Shown here one piece after another: positions 18,785 through 27,222 of a stretch of DNA of 27,222 bases. How positions within the stretch are numbered: the first letter of the stretch is position 1; each line of letters begins with the position of its first letter. The stretch comes from Nemertoderma westbladi (lineage: Eukaryota; Xenacoelomorpha; Nemertodermatida; Nemertodermatidae), in the NCBI GenBank assembly GCA_032718475.1, contig JAUCBJ010003255.1, positions 1 through 27,222 of the forward strand, read 5' to 3'. Under the pieces are notes generated by a model that saw only the letters and a list, made by a program, of their open reading frames with translations, had not been told where the DNA came from and searched no databases. The position numbers were made by a program, and so were the translations under genes.

Positions 18785-21700
18785 TAGTGGGTGGGGCGAG
18801 CCATGTTAGTGTAAGTAAAGGGTTCCTACAACTACACAGGTAGTTATTGGGTGGGGCGAGCCGTGTTAGTGTAAGTAGAGGGTTCCTACAACTACACAGG
18901 TAGGTAGTGAGTGGGGCGAGCCATGTTAGTGTAAGTAGAGGGTTCCTACAACTACACAGGTAGGTAGTGGGTAGGGCGAGCCATGTTAGTGTAAGTAAAG
19001 GGTTCCTACAACTACACAGGTAGGTAGTGGGTGGGGCGAGCCATGTTAGTGTAAGTAAAGGGTTCCTACAACTACACAGGTAGTTATTGGGTGGGGCGAG
19101 CCGTGTTAGTGTAAGTAGAGGGTTCCTACAACTACACAGGTAGGTAGTGGTGGGTGGGGCGATCCATGTTAGTGTAAGTAGAGGGTTCCTACAACTACAC
19201 AGGTAGGTAGTGAGTGGGGCGAGCCATGTTAGTGTAAGTAGAGGGTTCCTACAACTACACAGGTAGGTAGTGGGTGGGGCGAGCCATGTTAGTGTAAGTA
19301 AAGGGTTCCTACAACTACACAGGTAGGTAGTGAGTGGGGCGAGCCATGTTAGTGTAAGTAAAGGGTTCCTACAGCTACACAGGTAGGTAGTGGGTGGGGC
19401 GATCCATGTTAGTGTAAGTAAAGGGTTCCTACAGCTACACAGGTAGGTAGTGGGTGGGGCGATCCATGTTAGTGTAAGTAGAGGGTTCCTACAACTACAC
19501 AGGTAGGTAGTGAGTGGGGCGAGCCATGTTAGTGTAAGTAGAGGGTTCCTACAACTACACAGGTAGGTAGTGGGTGGGGCGAGCCATGTTAGTGTAAGTA
19601 AAGGGTTCCTACAACTACACAGGTAGGTAGTGAGTGGGGCGAGCCATGTTAGTGTAAGTAAAGGGTTCCTACAGCTACACAGGTAGGTAGTGGGTGGGGC
19701 GATCCATGTTAGTGTAAGTAAAGGGTTCCTACAACTACACAGGTAGGTTAGTGGGTGGGGCGAGCCATGTTAGTGTAAGTAAAGGGTTCCTACAACTACA
19801 CAGGTAGGTAGTGAGTGGGGCGAGCCATGTTAGTGTAAGTAAAGGGTTCCTACAGCTACACAGGTAGGTAGTGGGTGGGGCGATCCATGTTAGTGTAAGT
19901 AAAGGGTTCCTACAGCTACACAGGTAGGTAGTGGGTGGGGCGAGCCATGTTAGTGTAAGTAGAGGGTTCCTACAACTACACAGGTAGGTAGTGGGTGGGG
20001 CGAGCCATGTTAGTGTAAGTAAAGGGTTCCTACAACTACACATATAGGTAGTGGGTGGGGCGAGCCATGTTAGTGTAAGTAGAGGGTTCCTACAACTACA
20101 CAGGTAGGTAGTGGGTGGGGCGAGCCATGTTAGTGTAAGTAAAGGGTTCCTACAACTACACATATAGGTAGTGGGTGGGGCGAGCCATGTTAGTGTAAGT
20201 AAAGGGTTCCTACAACTACACAGGTAGGTTAGTGGGTGGGGCGAGCCATGTTAGTGTAAGTAGAGGGTTCCTACAACTACACAGGTAGGTAGTGAGGGGG
20301 GCGAGCCATGTTAGTGTAAGTAGAGGGTTCCTACAACTACACAGGTAGGTAGTGGGTGGGTCGAGCCATGTTAGTGTAAGTAGAGGGTTCCTACAACTAC
20401 ACAGGTAGGTAGTGAGTGGGGCGAGCCATGTTAGTGTAAATAGAGGGTTCCTACAACTACACAGGTAGGTAGCGAGTGGGGCGAGCCATGTTAGTGTAAG
20501 TAGAGGGTTCCTACAACTACACAGGTAGGTAGTGGGTGGGGCGAGTCATGTTAGTGTACAAGTAAAGGGTTCCTACAACTACACAGGTAGGTTAGTGGGT
20601 GGGGCGAGCCATGTTAGTGTAAGTAAAGGGTTCCTACAGCTACACAGGTAGGTTAGTGGGTGGGGCGAGCCATGTTAGTGTAAGTAGAGGGTTCCTACAA
20701 CTACACAGGTAGGTTAGTGGGTGGGGCGAGCCATGTTAGTGTAAGTAAAGGGTTCCTACAACTACACATATAGGTAGTGAGTGGGGCGAGCCATGTTAGT
20801 ATAAGTAGAGGGTTCCTACAACTACACAGGTAGGTAGTGGGTGGGGCGAGCCATGTTAGTGTAAGTAAAGGGTTCCTACAACTACACAGGTAGGTTAGTG
20901 AGTGGGGCGAGCCATGTTAGTGTAAGTAAAGGGTTCCTACAACTACACAGGTAGGTAGTGGGTGGGGCGAGCCATGTTAGTGTAAGTAAAGGGTTCCTAC
21001 AACTACACAGGTAGGTTAGTGAGTGGGGCGAGCCATGTTAGTGTAAGTAAAGGGTTCCTACAACTACACAGGTAGGTTAGTGAGTGGGGCGAGCCATGTT
21101 AGTGTAAGTAAAGGGTTCCTACAACTACACAGGTAGGTAGTGGGTGGGGCGATCCATGTTAGTGTAAGTAGAGGGTTCCTACAACTACACAGGTAGGTAG
21201 TGGGTGGGGCGAGCCATGTTAGTGTAAGTAAAGGGTTCCTACAACTACACAGGTAGGTAGTGGGTGGGGCGAGCCATGTTAGTGTAAGTAAAGGGTTCCT
21301 ACAACTACACAGGTAGGTATTGGGTGGGGCGAGCCATGTTAGTGTAAGTAGAGGGTTCCTACAACTACACAGGTAGGTATTGGGTGGGGCGATCCATGTT
21401 AGTGTAAGTAGAGGGTTCTTACAACTACACAGGTAGGTAGTGGGTGGGGCGAGCCATGTTAGTGTAAGTAGAGGGTTCCTACAACTACACAGGTAGGTAT
21501 TGGGTGGGGCGATCCATGTTAGTGTAAGTAGAGGGTTCCTACAACTACACAGGTAGGTTAGTGGGTGGGGCGAGCCATGTTAGTGTAAGTAAAGGGTTCG
21601 TACAACTACACCCTAGGTAGTGGGTGGGGCGAGCCATGTTAGTGTAAGTAGAGGGTTCCTACAACTACACAGGTAGGTATTGGGTGGGGCGATCCATGTT

Positions 21701-23200
21701 AGTGTAAGTAGAGGGTTCCTACAACTACACAGGTAGGTTAGTGGGTGGGGCGAGCCATGTTAGTGTAAGTAAAGGGTTCGTACAACTACACCCTAGGTAG
21801 TGGGTGGGGCGAGCCATGTTAGTGTAAGTAGAGGGTTCCTACAACTACACAGGTAGGTAGTGGGTGGGGCGAGCCATGTTAGTGTAAGTAGAGGGTTCCT
21901 ACAACTACACAGGTAGGTTAGTGGGTGGGGCGAGCCATGTTAGTGTAAGTAAAGGGTTCCTACAACTACATAGGTAGGTAGTGGGTGGGGCGAGCCATTT
22001 TAGTGTAAGTAGAGGGTTCTTACAACTACACAGGTAGGTAGTGGGTTGGGCGAGCCATGTTAGTGTAAGTAGAGGGTTCCTACAACTACACAGGTAGGTA
22101 TTGGGTGGGGCGATCCATGTTAGTGTAAGTAGAGGGTTCCTACAACTACACAGGTAGGTAGTGGGTGGGGCGAGCCATGTTAGTGTAAGTAGAGGGTTCC
22201 TACAACTACACAGGTAGGTATTGGGTGGGGCGATCCATGTTAGTGTAAGTAGAGGGTTCTTACAACTACACAGGTAGGTAGTGGGTGGGGCGAGCCATGT
22301 TAGTGTAAGTAGAGGGTTCCTACTACTACACAGGTAGGTATTGGGTGGGGCGATCCATGTTAGTGTAAGTAGAGGGTTCCTACAACTACACAGGTAGGTT
22401 AGTGGGTGGGGCGAGCCATGTTAGTGTAAGTAAAGGGTTCGTACAACTACACCCTAGGTAGTGGGTGGGGCGAGCCATGTTAGTGTAAGTAGAGGGTTCC
22501 TACAACTACACAGGTAGGTAGTGGGTGGGGCGAGCCATGTTAGTGTAAGTAAAGGGTTCCTACAACTACACAGGTAGGTTAGTGGGTGGGGCGATCCATG
22601 TTAGTGTAAGTAGAGGGTTCCTACAACTACACAGGTAGGTTAGTGGGTGGGGCGAGCCATGTTAGTGTAAGTAAAGGGTTCGTACAACTACACCCTAGGT
22701 AGTGGGTGGGGCGAGCCATGTTAGTGTAAGTAGAGGGTTCCTACAACTACACAGGTAGGTAGTGGGTGGGGCGAGCCATGTTAGTGTAAGTAAAGGGTTC
22801 CTACAACTACACATGTAGGTGAGTGGGGCGAGCCATGTTAGTGTAAGTAGAGGGTTCCTACAACTACACAGGTAGGTATTGGGTGGGGCGAGCCATGTTA
22901 GTGTAAGTAAAGGGTTCCTACAACTACACAGGTAGGTATTGGGTGGGGCGAGCCATGTTAGTGTAAGTAAAGGGTTCCTACAGCTATACAGGTAGGTAGT
23001 GGGTGGGGCGAGCCATGTTAGTGTAAGTAAAGGGTTCGTACAACTACACAGGTAGGTAGTGAGTGGGGCGAGCCATGTTAGTGTAAGTAAAGGGTTCGTA
23101 CAACTACACAGGTAGGTAGTGAGTGGGGCGAGCCATGTTAGTGTAAGTAAAGGGTTCGTACAACTACACAGGTAGGTAGTGAGTGGGGCGAGCCATGTTA

Positions 23201-23790
23201 GTGTAGGCCTAAGTAAAGGGTTCCTACAGCTACACAGGTAGGTAGTGGGTGGGGCGAGCCATGTTAGTGTAAGTAAAGGGTTCGTACAACTACACAGGTA
23301 GGTTAGTGGGTGGGGCGAGCCATGTTAGTGTAGGCCTAAGTAAAGGGTTCCTACAGCTACACAGGTAGGTAGTGGGTGGGGCGAGCCATGTTAGTGTAAG
23401 TAAAGGGTTCGTACAACTACACAGGTAGGTAGTGAGTGGGGCGAGCCATGTTAGTGTAAGTAAAGGGTTCGTACAACTACACAGGTAGGTAGTGAGTGGG
23501 GCGAGCCATGTTAGTGTAGGCCTAAGTAAAGGGTTCCTACAGCTACACAGGTAGGTAGTGGGTGGGGCGAGCCATGTTAGTGTAAGTAAAGGGTTCGTAC
23601 AACTACACAGGTAGGTTAGTGGGTGGGGCGAGCCATGTTAGTGTAGGCCTAAGTAAAGGGTTCCTACAGCTACACAGGTAGGTAGTGGGTGGGGCGAGCC
23701 ATGTTAGTGTAAGTAAAGGGTTCGTACAACTACACAGGTAGGTAGTGAGTGGGGCGAGCCATGTTAGTGTAGGCCTAAGTAAAGGGTTCC
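23201..23790 (+). repeat. Sub-array with an AGGCCTA insertion
   Basis: GTGTAGGCCTAAGTAAAGG occurs at about 23201, 23328, 23514, 23641 and 23767, spaced 127, 186, 127 and 126 bp (two or three units). Each is followed by a TACAGCTAC variant unit, so the insertion spread by local amplification. Confidence 0.8.
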
Positions 23791-25836
23791 TACAGCTACA
23801 CAGGTAGGTAGTGGGTGGGGCGAGCCATGTTAGTGTAAGTAAAGGGCTCGTACAACTACACAGGTAGGTTAGTGGGTGGGGCGAGCCATGTTAGTGTAAG
23901 TAAAGGGTTCCTACAACTACGCAGGTAGGTAGTGGGTGGGGCGAGCCATGTTAGTGTAAGTAAAGGGTTCCTACAACTACACAGGTAGGTAGTGGGTGGG
24001 GCGATCCATGTTAGTGTAAGTAAAGGGTTCCTACAACTACACAGGTAGGTAGTGGGTAGGGCGAGCCATGTTAGTGTAAGTAAAGGGTTCCTACAACTAC
24101 ACAGGTAGGTAGTGGGTGGGGCGAGCCATGTTAGTGTAAGTAAAGGGTTCCTACAACTACACAGGTAGGTAGTGGGTGGGGCGAGCCATGTTAGTGTAAG
24201 TAAAGGGTTCCTACAACTACACAGGTAGGTAGTGGGTGGGGCGAGCCATGTTAGTGTAAGTAAAGGGTTCCTACAACTACACAGGTAGGTAGTGGGTGGG
24301 GCGAGCCATGTTAGTGTAAGTAAAGGGTTCCTACAACTACACAGGTAGGTAGTGGGTGGGGCGAGCCATGTTAGTGTAAGTAAAGGGTTCCTACAACTAC
24401 ACAGGTAGGTAGTGAGTGGGGCGAGCCATGTTAGTGTAAGTAAAGGGTTCCTACAGCTATACAGGTAGGTAGTGGGTGGGGCGAGCCGTGTTAGTGTAAG
24501 TAGGGTTCCTACAACTACACAGGTAGGTATTGGGTGGGGCGAGCCGTGTTAGTGTAAGTAAAGGGTTCCTACAACTACACAGGTAGGTTAGTGGGTGGGG
24601 CGAGCCATGTTAGTGTAAGTAAAGGGTTCCTACAACTACACAGGTAGGTAGTGGGTGGGGCGAGCCATGTTAGTGTAAGTAAGGGTTCCTACAACTACAC
24701 AGGTAGGTATTGGGTGGGGCGATCCATGTTAGTGTAAGTAAAGGGTCCCTACAACTACACAGGTAGGTATTGGGTGGGGCGAGCCATGTTAGTGTAAGTA
24801 AAGGGTTCCTACAGCTACACAGGTAGGTAGTGAGTGGGGCGAGCCATGTTAGTGTAAGTAAAGGGTTCCTACAACTACACAGGTAGGTAGTGGGTGGGGC
24901 GAGCCATGTTAGTGTAAGTAAAGGGTTCCTACAACTACACAGGTAGGTAGTGGGTGGGGCGATCCATGTTAGTGTAAGTAAAGGGTCCCTACAACTACAC
25001 AGGTAGGTAGTGGGTGGGGCGAGCCATGTTAGTGTAAGTAAAGGGTTCCTACAACTACACAGGTAGGTAGTGGGTGGGGCGAGCCGTGTTAGTGTAAGTA
25101 AAGGGTTCCTACAACTACACAGGTAGGTAGTGGGTGGGGCGAGCCATGTTAGTGTAAGTAAAGGGTTCCTACAACTACACAGGTAGGTAGTGGGTGGGGC
25201 GATCCATGTTAGTGTAAGTAAAGGGTCCCTACAACTACACAGGTAGGTAGTGGGTTGGGCGAGCCATGTTAGTGTAAGTAAAGGGTTCCTACAACTACAC
25301 AGGTAGGTAGTGGGTGGGGCGATCCATGTTAGTGTAAGTAAAGGGTTCCTACAACTACACAGGTAGGTAGTGGGTGGGGCGAGCCGTGTTAGTGTAAGTA
25401 AAGGGTTCCTACAGCTATACAGGTAGGTAGTGGGTGGGGCGAGCCGTGTTAGTGTAAGTAAAGGGTTCCTACAACTACACAGGTAGGTAGTGGGTGGGGC
25501 GAGCCATGTTAGTGTAAGTAAAGGGTTCCTACAACTACACAGGTAGGTAGTGGGTGGGGCGAGCCATGTTAGTGTAAGTAAAGGGTTCCTACAACTACAC
25601 AGGTAGGTAGTGGGTGGGGCGAGCCGTGTTAGTGTAAGTAAAGGGTTCCTACAACTACACAGGTAGGTAGTGGGTGGGGCGAGCCATGTTAGTGTAAGTA
25701 GAGGGTTCCTACAACTACACAGGTAGGTAGTGGGTGGGGCGAGCCATGTTAGTGTAAGTAAAGGGTTCCTACAACTACACAGGTAGGTAGTGGGTGGGGC
25801 GAGCCATGTTAGTGTAAGTAGAGGGTTCCTACGCGG

Positions 25837-25870
25837 CGTATCTAATTAATTCCCATATTTTCTCCCCCAG
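25837..25870 (+). promoter_or_regulatory. Unique 3' end of intron 3 and splice acceptor
   Basis: Only about 34 bases separate the array from exon 4. They contain TCTAATTAAT, a possible branch region, and the tract CATATTTTCTCCCCCAG, a good polypyrimidine tract and acceptor ending at 25870. Confidence 0.75.
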
Positions 25871-26094
25871 GTGGAGGGAACCCACCCTACGACCAGGCCG
25901 TGTTCAAAGCCGCCACTCAGTATTACGCCAATAAACCGTCGCAAGGGGGCGCTGGACGTGGTCGGGGTGGGGCGAGCCGCGGTGGTAGGGGTTCCTACGC
26001 GGGTAGGGGACGCGGTCAACGATACAACGTGTCGGCTCGGCCTACCGAGATGCACTACTGCGACGTGTGTAAGGTATCCTGCGCCAGCGCCCTG
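25871..26094 (+). CDS. ZFR: ZFR-like gene, coding exon 4 (RG-rich region and start of zinc finger 1)
   Basis: The exon follows TTCTCCCCCAG and ends at CCTG|GTAAGT (26095, phase 0). GT completes Gly122; residues 123-196 follow. YDQAVFKAATQYY (128-140) corresponds to the conserved YxxAVYxAAxxYY block of ZFR proteins. An RG-rich stretch (GAGRGRGGASRGGRG, then SYAGRGRG) spans about 148-170 and looks like an RGG-type RNA-binding segment. HYCDVCKVSC (183-192) is the first half of a U1-type C2H2 finger (Cys185, Cys188), very close to the HYCDVCKISC of vertebrate ZFR; the two histidines must lie in the next exon, outside the window. DNA at 25965-25978 and 25989-26002 is nearly identical to blocks of the minisatellite. 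Frames on the - strand here are shadows. Confidence 0.88.
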
Positions 26095-26234
26095 GTAAGT
26101 ATAAGAAATGCTGATACTCAATTAATTTAACCCATTTGTTTTTATTGATATTGTTTAATATCTCGCCTCTGTTCTCTGTGTTTTTTCTTCATTTTTCATA
26201 TTTAACTGACGAAAATATTTATTAAAGTTTCTAC

Positions 26235-26425
26235 TAATTATGGGAAAGGGGGTAGGTTACCGTGGAAGGTTATTATAATCTAACCAAAACAATAAACTTA
26301 AGTTAATAAAACAGGTTACAATTTTATTTTTTGGAGTAATCAGTTGTTATTTAGACGATTTTCCCCTGTAGTGGGATGAATTTTGATTGCGACAACCCCC
26401 CCCCCCCCCCCCCCCCCCCCTATCT
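26235..26425. repeat. Dispersed repeat, copy 2, with poly-C tract
   Basis: Shares with 1-145, in order, GGGAAAGG, AGGTTACCGT, CTAACCAAAAC, AACAGGTTACA, GGAGTAATCAG and TTTTCCCCTG. It then continues into GCGACAACCCC and a 25-base C run. Confidence 0.65.
26396..26420. repeat. Poly-C run (25 bp)
   Basis: Uninterrupted C run. The related copy at 27040-27125 has a short run (GAACCCCCC) at the matching place, so the tract seems to belong to the repeat family and to have expanded here. Confidence 0.9.
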
Positions 26426-26904
26426 AACTCTTTGGATAATTGGGATCTGGAAATTGTTTTAATGATCCCCGCGAAAATGATGACAAACAAGACTTTCGTT
26501 CTTCTGAACTACTAATTATTTACGATGACAAATGTTTGTCTGATTGGCGTGAGATTATCACACCCTACTTTTTACCCTACTTAAAGGGGTTAAGCTTTGC
26601 CTAGTAACGCGTAACAATTAATACCAACACCAAAAACCAAGAGAGAAAACATTAAGCCGTGCGAAACAAACAGACTCTATATTGTTCTGAAGATATAAAT
26701 AGATCTAGGCTTATTTATTCCACATTATCAGTTGGAGTTGGACAAAACTGCCGATCATATCAAATTTATACTAAACTTTCCTCTACGTGGAGTGGAGTGG
26801 ACGCTGTTTACGAAGTAACCTCAATATTTTTATATCTGCACTGCACAGTATTAGGTATATAGGTACCTCTAATCATATTATTTGTTGGTACCGGACATAA
26901 ACAT

Positions 26905-26941
<37 letters not shown>

Positions 26942-26948
26942 GGGGGGG
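26905..26948. repeat. Poly-G run (36 G, then AG7)
   Basis: Thirty-six consecutive G, one A, then seven G. The proline run it gives on the - strand (26808-26993) is an artefact of this tract. Confidence 0.9.
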
Positions 26949-27039
26949 CACTTCACGCAAATCCCAAATTGGCAAATTTGTATCTCGTCTCATTGTTAAA
27001 TTATCAAAGGGTACAGTGAAAGATATTTACAGATATAAT

Positions 27040-27125
27040 TTTTGAGATTAATCAGCTGTTATTTTCGTCTATTTTCCCCTGGAGGGGATTAAAGTTGTAT
27101 TGCATCGAACCCCCCATATCTGGGA
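27040..27125. repeat. Dispersed repeat, copy 3 (partial)
   Basis: Matches copies 1 and 2 over GAGATTAATCAGCTGTTATT, TTTTCCCCTGGAGGGGATTA and a GAACCCCCCATATCT end, in the same orientation. The 5' GGTTACC part is missing or diverged. Confidence 0.5.
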
Positions 27126-27222
27126 CAATTTTACAATCATTAAGTCTTCTACCATTAAATATGGCTGGACCTAACATCAGTCAGTATACATTGCTTGTTT
27201 ATACCAAATTCATAAAAGTGGA

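Larger units (their letters stand above)
15228..25836 (+). repeat. Intronic ~60-bp minisatellite, right block (~175 units)
   Basis: Continuation of the same array after the LINE. Variant use differs along it: GAGTCGTG and GGGTCGAG near 15350-15960, ACTACACTACACAGG (+5) at two places, TACAGCTAC from about 19370, CACATATAGG at about 20040-20770, GTAGGCCTAAGTAAAGG (an inserted palindrome) at 23201-23780, and nearly uniform 60-bp units from about 23890. The last unit breaks off as GGGTTCCTACGCGG at 25823-25836, where the final bases match exon 4 rather than the repeat. Long - strand frames (for example 19735-20163, period 20 codons) arise only because 60 is divisible by three. Confidence 0.97.
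26095..27222 (+). other. ZFR intron 4, 5' part (runs off the window)
   Basis: Begins with a strong GTAAGT donor. I searched for the expected continuation of the zinc finger (a TYKEHLEGQKH-like segment) and did not see it, so the intron extends past the window. It contains two copies of the dispersed repeat, a poly-C and a poly-G run; the 67-codon frame at 26659-26862 has no family features. Confidence 0.65.

Noticed and set aside
19735-20163. 142-codon - strand frame of CSCRNPLLTLTWLAPPTTYL repeats
   Set aside because: Same artefact of uniform 60-bp units; not a secreted or structural protein gene.
5752-25836. CRISPR array
   Set aside because: Units are contiguous with no unique spacers, and the setting is a spliced animal gene.
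5752-25836. Telomeric or subtelomeric repeat
   Set aside because: GGTTAGTGGG recalls TTAGGG, but the unit is 60 bp, lies inside a gene and has single-copy DNA on both sides.
25846-26121. 91-codon - strand frame and 75-codon second + frame over exon 4
   Set aside because: Both are shadows of the GC-rich exon 4; the frame giving YDQAVFKAATQYY and the zinc finger is the real one.
26808-26993. Proline-run protein on the - strand
   Set aside because: Produced by the poly-G tract at 26905-26948.

Overview
The window is animal nuclear DNA. It is AT-rich, has a spliced gene, non-LTR retrotransposon sequence, inverted-repeat elements, long homopolymer runs and many TAGGCCTA-type palindromes. The style suggests a marine invertebrate, but I cannot fix the phylum. 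The only host gene I can support is the 5' part of a ZFR-type (zinc finger RNA-binding protein) gene on the + strand. Four coding exons (3767-3813, 5008-5225, 5678-5776, 25871-26094) join in compatible phases (2, 1, 1) into one open frame of 196 codons. That frame runs from a start MASNYYGFTYGHTQF, through a Q/Y/A/T/P-rich region and an RG-rich stretch, into the first half of a U1-type zinc finger (HYCDVCKVSC). The rest of the finger and gene lie beyond the right edge.

Layout: 1-3525 is upstream DNA filled with dispersed repeats: a short repeat family at 1-145, MITE-like sequences sharing a GAAAAAGGTGGAC core, a 3' scrap of a retroelement, a 44-bp stem-loop tandem repeat and a 1.7-kb foldback element with ~300-bp inverted arms (1835-3525). 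3526-3766 should hold the promoter and 5' UTR. Introns 1 and 2 are ordinary (1194 and 452 bp). Intron 3 (5777-25870, 20,094 bp) is almost wholly a ~60-bp minisatellite of about 300 units, interrupted once by a 5'-truncated LINE (13575-15227) with an open reverse transcriptase frame and a clear target-site duplication. After exon 4 comes part of intron 4, with poly-C and poly-G runs and two more copies of the repeat family seen at position 1.

The most striking feature is how the minisatellite relates to the gene. Its first unit forms the end of exon 3: the last codons (VKGSYNYTG) and the splice donor ACACAG|GTAGGT are repeat sequence, so most of the ~300 units carry a copy of the exon 3 end plus its 5' splice site. 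A second donor-like site (AGT|GTAAGT) also occurs in most units. The repeat further matches, in the same reading frame, the RG-rich coding sequence of exon 4 at the other end of the intron (GGAS..GSY). I infer that the array grew from a coding-sequence duplication and now supplies both an exon end and hundreds of decoy or potential recursive splice sites. The array shows higher-order repeats (425 bp, 1452 bp, a 2721-bp offset), so it has been actively reshaped.
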